Shown: piece after piece, positions 1-11,440 of the stretch | How positions within the stretch are numbered: the first letter of the stretch is position 1 | How the letters are laid out: every line of letters begins with the position of its first letter | Assembly (NCBI GenBank): GCA_032622095.1 | Contig: CP136067.1 | Span: 96,462,707-96,526,706, forward strand | DNA: 64,000 nt | From: Siphonodentalium dalli | Lineage: Eukaryota; Mollusca; Scaphopoda; Gadilida; Siphonodentaliidae | Reading direction: 5' to 3' | Made by a program: the position numbers and the translations under genes | Notes under the pieces: model-generated | Database searches by the model: none | The model's input: only the letters and a program-made list of their open reading frames with translations | What the model was told of the DNA's origin: nothing

Positions 1-1393
1 AACATGCCATACCTTACATGTACATGTATATAAATAGATTTAGTCAATCGAGTGCATATGGAGGTTAACCCTTTCTTTACTAATTAATTCTCCAATCCAA
101 TTATAAAATTACACATTAGATTGGTTTACTATTGATATTCATCTCAAGGGATGATCAGGAAATGTAAGCAGACGACAAAAAAATACATAAGCAGAAGGAT
201 TCCTATTATTGGTTAAACTTATTACAGTAATGCCCAAAATAATCGACCCCCTTAACCACAGCAAAATTATGGTTAACTTTTCAGGATTTAATCGGAAATA
301 TGGCTGGTTGCCATTCATTGGAAAGCTCTCAATGTATCTGAACATTTGCTGAGAAATTACTTGTGCAAAGAATAGTTGTATAGAAAATAAAGGGTTAAAA
401 GTAAGGATGGCCTTCGTTGTAGGTTATAATTTAGAAGTAACAGTTATCAAATTATGAATATACTAATAGTATACATGTTGTATAATGGAAGTATGAAACT
501 ATGAATCCGATATTATCCACAAAACACACTGTGTGAGCCAAGAATTTGTTTATATACAGCACGTCAATAGTGAGCAAAAAGCAAAACACTCAACACTGTG
601 GCAATTTTTTTAGGAGAGTGATTCATGGTGACCCATTCAACACCGGAATCTCAAGTGGCGAGGATTAACGAGCGCTACAATTTTGTGGCCCTTTCTGACA
701 AAATTTCACTAAGTGGGGTCTCCCGGGTGTTGAGTGTTTTGCTTATCACATACTTTTTACGTACTGATTGTATACATTTTTATGACGCATTTCTTTACTT
801 AACACAGAGTAGTAACATGGCAATAAGATGCAATTTATGAGATAATTTTGATTGGTTTAAGAACCAAATATTCTTTGTTTATGGCGGTTTTAATGGATGT
901 GACTATTTTAATAGCAATGCCGACTGACAATGCTTACTGTATCTTTAAATTGTTGAACAAACAGGGCGGGTGCATTTATTATTTAAGGTGCTGAATTTCA
1001 ATACTGTGTCTATTCACAGAGTGAATGCATTGAGGGCCTTTAAGGTGGTGAAGTATGGCTGTTCCGATAATTACTGCTATTTCTCTTTGGAGTAATAGAG
1101 AGGCAGGTAAATTCTGACCAATAAGTTGGGTCAAAACATACCTTATGATAAAGGTATGTTTTGTCCAATTTGGTTCATTTTGTCTGAGTACATTCTTTCT
1201 TGGGTACATTTTATCCAATTTGGTTCATTTTGTCTGAGTACATTCTTTCTTGGGTACATTTTATCCAACACTCTCCACGGTACCATAATGAAAATAAATG
1301 GGCCTCTGCCTGCTTATCAGTCGCATGACAGTGCACACAACTGTTTTTCTGCATTCATACTTTTATATTTAACAGCTTTAAACAAGATTAATA
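1..1393 (+). repeat. Direct repeat unit, copy 1 (starts at or before window edge)
   Basis: This segment is nearly identical to 5313-6745. Differences are a few substitutions, a 54-bp internal duplication here (around 1165-1270, with ATTCTTTCTTGGGTACATTT twice), and a 27-bp insertion in the other copy. Within it, CAAAACACTCAACAC (about 590) and GTGTTGAGTGTTTTGCTTA (about 729) form an inverted repeat, and a family A half-MITE lies at 230-340. Short open frames here are repeated in copy 2 and resemble no protein I know. Confidence 0.85.
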
Positions 1394-1619
1394 ATCTTTC
1401 GTGATGATTGTTTTGCCATCACTGTTCTCAGTCTCATAACCAAAAGAGTGTTTAAAGGCACGTGCGGCCTTAATTGTCGAAAATATTCATATTTGTTCCA
1501 AACACCGTAAACAGAAAAACATTAAAACGCATACAGTTCCGTTCATATATACCATGACCATCGCGTAAACAGCATGTTATCATAAATACCTACTATATTT
1601 TACCTAAGCAAGAGCCTGA

Positions 1620-1990
1620 TTGTGTTACAGAAGACAGCACAATGCTACTGGCTAATCACACACAAATGGCATAAACGCTCTTTATTAGTTCCATATCAGG
1701 TATTCACCAACAAATAACGCTCTTTATGTTTACCATCATAATATAAACAAACACCAGAAAAGTAACTTTTTATGCCTTTGTTTACATAACAATGGTCAAA
1801 CATATGACCATAACATACTGTTTATGCGATATTTCTTATTTGTATACGGACAAAGTCTATCTACATTTTGATGTTCTTTCTGTTTGTGGTGGTTTTTGAC
1901 GGGTGGCGATATTTTCACAGGATACCCACCGCCAAGGCCAACCGTACCTTTAAACGTCCATGATAGGAACATTGACAGGAAAACCATGTT
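1620..1990 (+). repeat. Diverged 3' part of the window-start repeat
   Basis: TTTATGCGATATTTCTTATTT, GTATACGGACAAAG and ATACCCACCGCCAAGGC are in the order seen at 31490-31640 (TTATGCGATATTTATG, GTATACATAAGAACAAAG, ATACCCACCGCTAACGC). A weak third-generation copy with no coding content. Confidence 0.5.
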
Positions 1991-2239
1991 TATTTATTTT
2001 ATTTTCAAAATTTGGTGCGTTCGATACGTTTTCCCGGAGTTTTCGGTGAGAATACATCCCGGCCAGAAATTCACTCTAAAGCGTCGGTTTCCACTATGAA
2101 TAAAGATGGGAGCGATACTTTCCGCCAGGGAAATTGAAATTGCTGGTGCTGCTGGGCGCGAGTGCAATAGCGCCCGCTTCGTGAGGAGGACTGAAAAACC
2201 CACTATTCGCAGGGACCTACTGCTAATAAACCCTTAAAG

Positions 2240-4307
2240 GAATTATTTCAGTTAGACAAAAAACTGTTCTCTAAAGGGAGTCCATCATGGTTCTTCACTG
2301 TCAATTCCTCCATTAAAAAATTTAAGTTTGACACACATGAACTTAGACAATATGGAGGAATGCATATTAACTTATTTCAAAACGGATGAAGACAAAACAC
2401 TCAAAATCTATTTTAACGAGAGGCCGATCACGATCGGCAGATGTTTAACCCATACCTTGGCGATAGCGATTAGCTATTTTTATAAATTTTATAAATCCTT
2501 ACACCAACCTTTTCATGAGTGCAAAAGTTTCAACAATTCACACTTTATATAGTGATCGTGTGAAAAATATTTAGTTATCACATTGTGTCAACAGGATTGG
2601 TGGAGGATGTTAATATTTTTAAGCAAATAAACCAAATGACCCTCACTATGCAGGTTAGGGGTGTGTTATCGTCAACTATGCCAAGAACTATAAACATAAT
2701 CAATGGAAATATTTGAGTTATCAAATCGGATAGAATGGGGTTAATCTTACCCAAACTAATGAACTGATAAACACAAAATAGTCTATGAAAAGCATGTCAT
2801 TGGATTTAGAACCCCATACAATAAGTCAGTCTCAAGAATACCAGCACCATTAATATTATCCTGGAGCCCAAATGCAATTGAGGGAATTTCAAAATAAGAC
2901 ATTTCCTCTAATGATGAATATTCAATTGGTGATGTATTGAAACCCTTACTGAACCTGGCTCAAAGTGAAAGGGATAATATTATATCTGTCTATCGCATAA
3001 TATGTGTCTATGGAATGGTTTAATTTTAATCCCAAATCCATGCAAATCAAAAGTGGATCACCATCAACCTGGACATAACATAGGAGAATGATTAAATGAA
3101 AAGCATCAAAACCATATGATGTGTGTAGAGGGTTAATCATTTTCAATGACATCATGTTATGGAACTAAGGAATGTGTGGATAAATTTTTGTCTAAGATAA
3201 GACAACAGTGTTTGTAAAGAACAATGTCTGTAAAACAACACTACAAAGTAACAATGGACTATTCCAATTTATTATTTTAGAATAGGTGTCATATAGTGTG
3301 TGCATATAGCTAATGTAATAAACCTGTTTCAACAAAGGGGTTAACTTCATATTGCACAGAAAGCAGAACTCCACCAGAGAGTGAGTAATCAATCACAGTT
3401 TGACATAATTATGATAACAAGTCCAGCCAGCCAGTGGTACCACTATCATGCTTTATAGCATGTAGTATCTAATGTCATAGTGATAATTAACTCATTTCAA
3501 TAACACACATTGCTGTGGGATATATGTTCTCTTCAAATTCCCAGCAGTAATTACTTGAATTATAAAGGGTCATAACTCTGTTAAAATATATCGGATCAAA
3601 CCCATATTCGAACTCGATCTGTATTTAGGGGTGATAAATTCATATACCAAATTTTGTGTTGATCAGATGAAAAATGTTTTGAGTCATAGCAGCTTGGGTG
3701 AATTCTAAGTAAACATAAGAGTGAAAAGGGTTAATTAAACAATACCAAAAACCATACAGATGAAGAACGTGCTAAGAAAAACCTAGGTAAGAAATATGAG
3801 GCAGATCAGAAGAAATATGTTCAACTTATTGCATTGGATAGCATGTGTGTAAAGGGTTAATTATTTTCTAAACTGATCAACCAATCAATACCAAAAACTA
3901 TACAGGTGAGGGGTGTGTCATCATAAACCTACATATCAAATATGAACACAATCGGACAAAAAAATATTTCGGTTAGAGCATCGGATTTTTTTTAAATTTA
4001 TTTTATTTTCGAAAAAAGGGTCATAACTCCTTTAAAATAAATCGGATCAAACCCATATTCGAACTCGATCTGTATTTTTGGCTGTGAAACTCACATACCA
4101 AATTTGGTTCCAATCAAAAAATGTTTGAGTTATGGCAGAATGCGTGAATTCTAAGTTGAAAAAGGGCCATAACTCTGTAACAAAATCTCGGATCAAACCC
4201 AAATTCGAACTCGATCTGTATTTTGGGCTGAGAAACCCATATACAAAATTTGGTTTCGATTGGATAGAAAATGTTTGAGTTATCGCATTACTCGTAAAGT
4301 GTCTACG

Positions 4308-4342
<35 letters not shown>

Positions 4343-4411
4343 GGACAAACGACGAGTGGTCAATCCGGGCAACGACACTATGTTTACCATACTATGGTAT
4401 GGGTAAACATA
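2240..4411 (+). repeat. Degenerate tandem repeats ending in a (GACA)n tract and palindrome
   Basis: From about 3560, units of roughly 150 bp repeat (CATAACTC.., CGGATCAAACCCATATTCGA, ACTCGATCTGTATTT, ACCAAATTT). They lead to a GACA tract at 4312-4345 and a terminal palindrome ACCATACTATGGTATGGGT at 4388-4406. The same element occurs in opposite orientation at 24370-25250. The upstream part (2240-3540) shows only weak internal similarity and no gene. Confidence 0.6.
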
Positions 4412-4424
4412 AAAAAAGCATCAT

Positions 4425-5181
4425 TTGTTTGGGAAAATCTGCAAAAAGTTCAAAATTCATACAGATCTGACATTGGGAATACCTAAATATCTGTCAAAAT
4501 ATCTTAATAATACTTCAATGAGAATTGGAGCCCACATGCTTGCCATCGAGAAAGATAAGGACAAACGTCCGAAACCTGATACATGTATCCACAAACAAGT
4601 CTGTTCCTTGTTTGGACAACTTCAAGATGAAGAACAATTTTTACTCTTTTGTAAAAGTAATGAGAATCAGAGAATTAACTTAATGACAAAGCTTCGTTAC
4701 AGTAATGCCCTAGATAATCGACTCCTTAACCACAGCAGAATTATGGGTAATTTTTCAGGATTTAGTCAGAAATATGGATTGTTGCCATTCATCTGAAAGC
4801 TCTCAGGAAATATGGCTTGTTGCCATTCATCGGAAAGATCTCACTGAGAGCTTTCTGATGAATGGCAACAAGCCATATTTCCGACTAAATCCTGAAAAAT
4901 TACCGATAATTCTTCTGTGGTGAAGGAGTCAATTATTTAGGGCATCACAGCCATCACTGTACTTAGATATTAATCCCATCTCTAAAAACTCTACAGAATC
5001 TACAAAAATAATAAAAAGTATGCTTACCCTGTATTCCGAATATATGAGACTAAAGTCACTAGACCCAATTGATCCTTCATTATGTCACAACAACCTACTA
5101 TCATGTTACATGTTATGTTGTCAGCTCAACATTCCTAAACTTTTTCTTTATCTTGTTATTCAAATATTCTATGTAATATGA
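4425..5181 (+). pseudogene. LINE reverse-transcriptase C-terminal remnant, split by a MITE
   Basis: A frame from about 4425 to 4697 encodes SMRIGAHMLAIEKDKDKRPK, then C-x4-C-like residues and DEEQFLLFCKSNENQRI. This resembles the C-terminal tail of non-LTR retrotransposon proteins (R-P-x-x-x-R-x-C ... DE-x-HFL-x-C). After the MITE at 4700-4959, a frame continues with INPISKNSTEST and LYSEYMRLKSLD to a stop near 5181, also typical of the extreme C-terminus of such proteins. No catalytic part is present. The MITE contributes false coding to the open frame that ends at 4796. Confidence 0.5.
4700..4959. mobile_element. Mariner-like palindromic MITE (family A) inside LINE debris
   Basis: The left end CAGTAATGCCC is preceded by TA and the right end ..ATCACTG is followed by TA. 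The arms carry the family A signature (TTAACCACAGCAGAATTATG, then ATATGGCTTGTTGCCATTCA) in inverted order. The internal junction is rearranged with an extra partial arm. A TA target duplication and CAGT ends fit Tc1/mariner-type MITEs. Confidence 0.75.
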
Positions 5182-5312
5182 CAGACACCATTGTATTCTT
5201 GTTAGTTTCAAATATATCATCAATCATCATTATGGATGAAGGGTATGGGTGACTACTAGTACATGATATGGTACATGTAGTTAAATCATCCCGGATGTAT
5301 TATTTGTGTGTT

Positions 5313-6745
5313 AACATGCCATACCTTACATGTACATGTATATAAATAGATTTAGTAAATCGAGTGCATATGGAGGTTAACCCTTTCTTTACTAATTAAT
5401 TCTCCAATCCAATTATAAAATTACACATTAGATTGGTTTACTATTGATATTCATCTCAAGGGATGATCAGGAAATGTAAGCAGACAACAAAAAAATACAT
5501 AAGCAGAAGGATTCCTATTATTGGTGGGATAGTAAGATAATAAGCTCAATTAAACTTATTACAGTAATGCCCTAAATAATCGACCCCCTTAACCACAGCA
5601 AAATTATGGTTAACTTTTCAGGATTTAGTCGGAAATATGGCTGGTTGCCATTCATTGGAAAGCTCTCAATGTATCTGAACATTTGCTGAGAAATTACTTG
5701 TGCAAAGAATAGTTGTATAGAAAATAAAGGGTTAAAAGTAAGGATGGCCTTCGTTGTAGGTTATAATTTAGAAGTAACAGTTATCAAATTAAGAATATAC
5801 TAATAGTATACATGTTGTATAATGGAAGTATGAAACTATGAATCCGATATTATCCACAAAACACACTGTGTGAGCCAAGAATTTGTTTATAATATACAGC
5901 TCGTCAATAGTGAGCAAAAAGCAAAACACTCAACACTGTGGCAATTTTTTTAGGAGAGTGATTCATGGTGACCCATTCAACACCGGAATCTCAAGTGGCG
6001 AGGATTAACGAGCGCTACAATTTTGTGGCCCTTTCTGACAAAATTTATCTTAGTGGGGTCTCCCGGGTGTTGAGTGTTTTGCTTATCACATACTTTTTAC
6101 GTACTGATTGTATACATTTTTATGACGCATTTCTTTACTTAACACAGAGTAGTAACATGGCAATAAGATGCAATTTATACGATAATTTTGATTGGTTTGA
6201 GAACAAAAATTTTCCATAATACAATATTCTTTCTGTTTATGGCGGTTTTAATGGATGTGACTATTTTAATAGCAATGTCGACTGCCAATGCTTACTGTAT
6301 CTTTAAATTGTTGAACAAACAGAGCGGGTGCATTTATTATTTAAGGTGCTGAATTTCAATACTGTGTCTATTCACAGAGTGAATGCATTGAGGGCCTTTA
6401 AGGTGGTGAAGTATGGCTGTTCCGATAATTACTGCTATTTCTCTTTGGAGGCAGGTAAATTCTGACCAATAAGTTGGGTCAAAACATACCTTATGATAAA
6501 GGTATGTTTTGTCCAATGTTAATGACCAGTTCATTTTGTCCAATTTGGTTCATTTTGTCTGAGTACATTCTTTCTTGGGTACATTTTATCCAACACTCTC
6601 CGCGGTACCATAATGGAAATAAATGGGCATCGGCTTGCTTATTATGTTATCCCCGATAACTTTCAGTCGCATGACAGTGCACACAACTGTTTTTTCTGCA
6701 TTCTGCAATCATACTTTTATACATAACAGCTTTAAACAAGATTAT
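5313..6745 (+). repeat. Direct repeat unit, copy 2
   Basis: Second copy of the window-start segment, displaced 5312 bp in the same orientation and very similar. The intervening sequence is LINE debris, MITEs and degenerate repeats rather than gag-pol. These are therefore better read as a duplicated repetitive segment than as long terminal repeats. Diverged relatives occur at about 1620-1990, 31075-31640 and 46570-46870. Confidence 0.85.
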
Positions 6746-6967
6746 GATGTATATATTATACATCACAAATTCACGGCACTATAAAATATATAGAAACCGA
6801 TTAATTCAATTCAATATAATTTATTTGATAATAAAGAATATATATTATAAATACAATAGGACCCAACCAAAGCATAGCTCATAGTTTCACTTATAGTAAA
6901 TGTGGTGTTACAACAAATAAAGACAAGTGTACCTGAACAGAAGGGTGAATCGGAGAGGTGGGAGCGA

Positions 6968-6994
6968 GGGGGGGGGGGGGGGGGGGGGGGGGGG
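6968..6994 (+). repeat. 27-base G run
   Basis: An uninterrupted run of 27 G in otherwise AT-rich DNA, flanked by GGGAGCGA and TGAGGGG. Its true length is hard to trust in an assembly. It could form a G-quadruplex. Confidence 0.9.
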
Positions 6995-7055
6995 TGAGGG
7001 GTAAGAGTATATGATATTCCGATATTTTGTGTTGCAATTTAAATACCCGGTACTA

Positions 7056-7272
7056 CAGTAATGCTCTAATTAATCGACTTCTTAACCACAGCAGAATTAT
7101 GGGTAACTTTTCAGGATTTAGTCGGAAAAATGGCTTGTTGCCATTCATCGGAAAGCTCTCGCCGATGAATGGCCGATGAATGGCAACAAGCCATATTTCC
7201 GTCTAAATCCTGAAAAGTTACCCATAATTCTACTGCTCATGGTTAAGAAGTCGATTAATTAGAGCATTACTG
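7056..7272. mobile_element. Mariner-like palindromic MITE (family A)
   Basis: Flanked by TA. The ends are CAGTAATGCTC and GAGCATTACTG; the arms are inverted copies of TTAACCACAGCAGAATTATG and ATGGCTTGTTGCCATTCATC with a short duplicated piece at the centre. Non-coding. Confidence 0.85.
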
Positions 7273-7639
7273 TATACTAATCACTGGGAAAGTCCAATTA
7301 TGACGTTATGCCTTGACCCGTGAGATCATTGTACTGAATAATGTAATGATTGACAAATCAGGGTCAATCTTTTAGCTATATTCTCCTCTTAGTTGAGATA
7401 CATGTATAATATTGTTTTATTTGCAGAGAATAATTGTACTAAGACTATTTATTATTACTGGTATATTATTAGACTAGATTTTTTTTGGGAGTCACTATTA
7501 TGGATATCATAGATCATAGATAATTGTTTAGGCATTTAATAATACCAGTAGGCTTATATGTATGTTATTTCTGAAGCTGTATTGACTATCATATAAGAGG
7601 CTGTGTTTTGTCAAATAATTGCTCATTCTTTCCCCTATT

Positions 7640-7989
7640 TGTTTCTCAAATACATGTACATGTACCTTTGAAAATAATGGTAATACAGAAATGTCATTTC
7701 ACTTCAAATGTGTGCATTTGTCACAACAAATCAATGGGCACATGTATGCTCAATGGAATTCAAGCGCTTTCAGACAGTACAAGGTAATTGGGAATTTGAA
7801 TCCACATTGGATGATCCATTTCCAAAATCTATATCACGTGCATGGTTATACTATAGTAAGGACTCAAAAGAGACTATATACATGTGGTCCCATGTCGAAA
7901 TACCATTACCAAATGACTTGTGCATGGCTCCAGGCCATCAGTCATCACATAGGTCAAGTTCATACCGGTATCCTCAAAGTAATTGACCT
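7640..7989 (+). other. Unassigned open frames, possibly an exon or repeat fragment
   Basis: Two overlapping + frames are open here; one ends at 8014 and one at 7989. The second encodes FVTTNQWAHVCSMEFKRFQT and WEFESTLDDPFPKSISRAWL. I recognise no family, and no clear splice sites bound it. Two overlapping frames of about 90-130 codons in low-stop DNA can occur by chance. Confidence 0.2.
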
Positions 7990-8434
7990 GAAAAACAATG
8001 TGATACGCCGGTAATGACCGCGGTATTACTGGTAGTAAATGGTATCCACCGCGGTAGAGCTACGGTATCATGCAGTTATGATGCCGTGGTCTATTAGCGG
8101 TTGTCACACTGAAAGTTGAAAAAATAATACGTCCACAAGGATCTCGTTAAAAGTTCCACATGTATAACATGAACCAATGCATATATTTTCATATCTGCAT
8201 GTGTAATGCCAATCTATGCGGCCTGACACCAGGCAATGTATGGAGTTTATAAATTAACAGCCGAAACAATGTCGGCAACTTCAAAGTTGCGTAAAGACTA
8301 AAGTTGATGGGTACTACATGTACATTTAACCCCCTATATACAAATTTTCTATCGAGCGTTCACTTGTCCAATACTTGGAATACTATGAACTGATGTATTA
8401 TCTACCTCACACATGGTTCATTGCTTGACTTAGT

Positions 8435-8772
8435 CTTAAGGCCGGCACTCACTAGAGTCCATTTGCTGAGCTATCGGTCTCTGAGCAATTTGTCTACAGG
8501 CGTGTACGGCATATTATCCGTGCCTGATTGCTCTGAGCAATTGACGGATGCTACCAGTGCGAGTCTGACCAATCAAATTATGACAGCTGTAACATTTTGT
8601 ATACAAATCGACAAGCCGGTATCACGTAATAGTGAGGGAGCACCTGTCGATTGTAAGTCACGTGCTTACGGTTGATGGTCAATAAGTACTAGTACTGAGC
8701 ATTATGACTCGCTAGTGTGCGCAGTACAGTGATGGCCGAGCAATCGGTCTCAGATGTGTGCCGGGCCTTTAG
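8435..8772. mobile_element. MITE-like element with CTTAAGGCC ends
   Basis: Imperfect terminal inverted repeats, CTTAAGGCCGGCACTCACTAG on the left and CTAAAGGCCCGGCAC (as complement) on the right. A second inverted motif lies inside (GAGCTATCGGTCTCTGAG / GAGCAATCGGTCTCAGA). About 338 bp, non-coding. The target duplication is not clear, so the superfamily is unassigned. Confidence 0.55.
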
Positions 8773-9247
8773 GCACGTGGAAAATTTAGTACGCGGGTCG
8801 ATAAGTAACCCCAGGCCTGCTTAGTATATTGTCGGTAATAATCAAACCGATATTGTGAATCATGACAGCATGCATTGTGGTGTAACCAGGGTACGCACGT
8901 AACCATACCACAGTCAGGGATGTGCTCACGCCGGGCGGTGCCGGGCGGGGGCGCCCACCACTCAAAACGATCGCCCGGGAGTGACTACGTTTTCAAACCG
9001 GTGCGCCCGGCACATTTTTACGATCACAACTGTACTCGCATTGTAAATTGTGCCGAGTTCTCTTGATGAAAACGACATCTTGCATGTCTGATTGCGACGA
9101 CATGTTGCCGTCTGTGGCATTTTAATGCCTCATATAAAGCACGTGGGGAGCCTTGATTAATGAGGTGTCAAAAGGTCTGCGATAACCGGTGAATTTTATT
9201 ACAAAGAGCCGACATAATCAAATACTTTCCGCGCGTGCTGACCTGAA

Positions 9248-10124
9248 TGTTACAAATGTTACAAATGATTTAAAGTCCCAGTAGAAAACCGCAGCCTATT
9301 TTTTTCTACCGTGTTCAGTGTAGCGACATGTTACAATGTGTTACAAGTGTTACATTATTTCTGAGATACCAGAGAGACCGCTCGTAGACGGGTGTTACAA
9401 GTGTTACAAATGTTACAAATGTTACAAATGATTTAAAGTCCCAGTAGAAAACCGCAGCCTATTTATTTCTACCGTGTTCAATGTAGCGACATGTTACAAT
9501 GTGTTACAAGTGTTACATTATTTCTGAGATACCAAAGAGACCGCTCGTAGACGGGTGTTACAAGTGTTACAAATGTTACAAATGTTACAAATGATTTAAA
9601 GTCCCAGTAGAAAACCGCAGCCTATTTATTTCTACCGTGTTCAATGTAGCGACATGTTACAATGTGTTACAAGTGTTACATTATTTCTGAGATACCAAAG
9701 AGACCGCTCGTAGACGGGTGTTACAAGTGTTACAAATGTTACAAATGATTTAAAGTCCCAGTAGAAAACCGCAGCCTATTTTTTTCTACCGTGTTCAGTG
9801 TAGCGACATGTTACAATGTGTTACAAGTGTTACATTATTTCTGATATACCAGAGAGACCGCTCGTAGACGGGTGTTACAAGTGTTACAAATGTTACAAAT
9901 GTTACAAATGATTTAAAGTCCCAGTAGAAAACCGCAGCCTATTTTTTTCTACCGTGTTCAGTGTAGCGACATGTTACAATGTGTTACAAGTGTTACATTA
10001 TTTCTGAGATACCAGAGAGACCGCTCGTAGACGGGTGTTACAAGTGTTACAAATGTTACAAATGTTACAAATGATTTAAAGTCCCAGTAGAAAACCGCAG
10101 CCTATTTTTTTCTACCGTGTTCAG
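9248..10124 (+). repeat. Satellite array, + orientation (6 monomers of 154-163 bp)
   Basis: Monomers carry GATTTAAAGTCCCAGTAGAA, CCGTGTTCAGTGTAGCGACA, GAGACCGCTCGTAGACGGGT and a variable block of TGTTACAAA/TGTTACAAG units. The GATTTAAAG landmark recurs at 9267, 9430, 9593, 9747, 9910 and 10073, so spacing is 163 bp, or 154 bp when one 9-bp TGTTACAAA unit is missing. Near-identical monomers imply recent homogenisation. The array ends sharply at 10124. Confidence 0.93.
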
Positions 10125-10520
10125 TTAGCTAACTTGATTAAACAAGTTACTAACTGGATTAATCAAGTTACTAACTTGATTAATCCAGTTAGCTAACTTG
10201 ATTAAACAAGTTAGTAACTTGATTAAACAAGTTAGCTAACTTGATTAAACAAGTTAGCTAACTTGATTAAACAAGTTACTAACTGGATTAATCAAGTTAG
10301 TAACTTGATTAATCCAGTTAGCTAACTTGATTAAACAAGTTAGTAACTTGATTAAACAAGTTAGCTAACTTGATTAATCAAGTTACTAACTGGATTAATC
10401 AAGTTAGTAACTTGATTAATCAAGTTAGCTAACTTGATTAAACAAGTTAGCTAACTTGATTAAACAAGTTAGCTAACTGGATTAAACAAGTTAGTAACTT
10501 GTTTAATCAAGTTAGTAACA
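10124..10520. repeat. Array of interlocked short palindromes (GTTAGCTAACTTGATTAA...)
   Basis: About 400 bp are built almost only from two palindromic words, AGTTAGCTAACT (or AGTTAGTAACT) and ACTTGATTAATCAAGT (or ACTTGATTAAACAAGT), alternating with a period near 22 bp. Variants with CTGG for CTTG also occur. It directly abuts the satellite monomer at 10124. Confidence 0.92.
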
Positions 10521-10551
10521 AAAGAGGAGGTGGCGGTTCTACGCTGCCGTA

Positions 10552-10797
10552 GAATCTATATCTATTGAAACGGAATTGTCTCTTATAGAATCCAAGAACG
10601 ATTATTGGTTTGAAAATAGAGACTATTTGGTTTGAATCTATATCTATTGAAACGGAATTGTCTCTTATAGAATCCAAGAACGACCATTGGTTTGAAAATA
10701 GAGACTATTTGGTTTGAATCTATATCTATTGAAACGGAATTGTCTCTTATAGAATCAAAGAACGACCATTGGTTTAAAAATGGAGACTATGGTTTTT
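10552..10797 (+). repeat. 82-bp tandem repeat, 3 copies
   Basis: GAATCTATATCTATTGAAAC recurs at 10552, 10634 and 10716 (82-bp steps), with GAATTGTCTCTTATAGAATC and GAACGACCATTGGTTT inside each unit. The third unit is slightly diverged. No coding content. Confidence 0.92.
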
Positions 10798-11315
10798 ACA
10801 AACCACCATTATCTTTTATTTAATGTAATTTCCGACCGAATGGCTGCCCATACTCTTCTTTGATACGTTCAGATTAGCCAAACGTCGAGTAAATAAAAAC
10901 TTTATATAAACTAACCACAGTTAAAGTCTTACCCTACCGTCATCTTAGCAAATTAACTGGACCACTTAACCAGGGGTTGTGTGAGATTGAATTTTATAAA
11001 ATATTCTCATTCGGCACAGTAACATTTGAAACAATTGGGGCTATATGCATATATGTACTAGCCTTAATATTGCTGAGTTTACCTTTTAGTCAAATTGGAC
11101 ATATGAATCCCAAGTATCAGTCAACATGGGTGTACCCAGTGAATCTTGCCCATGGGTACCTATTAAATTATCACCTAAATTGCCCCATGCAAGCCAATGC
11201 CTGGTAACATACATGTATATGTTGGTGTTGAGATCCTATTCACCACGAGACCAATATATCAATCACCCCTTGCACCCCCCATATGATCACTCCCAGCCCC
11301 AACCCTGAATTTTGT

Positions 11316-11440
11316 TTACCTTAATTAACATCTAATGGCCAGCTATTCGAATTTCATCATACAATAATAGAAGTTTGGAGAATTGTCCTACCTACATGAA
11401 GTTTATCTTCCCTACCACTGGCCATTAGATGTTAAGGTAG
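11316..11440. mobile_element. Short MITE, ~125 bp
   Basis: Terminal inverted repeats of about 22 bp: TTACCTTAATTAACATCTAA.. on the left, and CTACCTTAACATCTAATGGC as the complement of the right end. A related tail (ATGTTAAGGTAAG) occurs near 11575. No coding content. Confidence 0.65.

Noticed and set aside
1-6745. Direct repeats as long terminal repeats of a retrotransposon
   Set aside because: The interior has no gag, protease, integrase or primer-binding site and is made of unrelated repeat debris; the repeats do not start TG and end CA.
9248-10124. Regularly spaced repeats that might look like a CRISPR array
   Set aside because: Whole 154-163-bp monomers repeat without unique spacers, in a eukaryotic context; this is a satellite.
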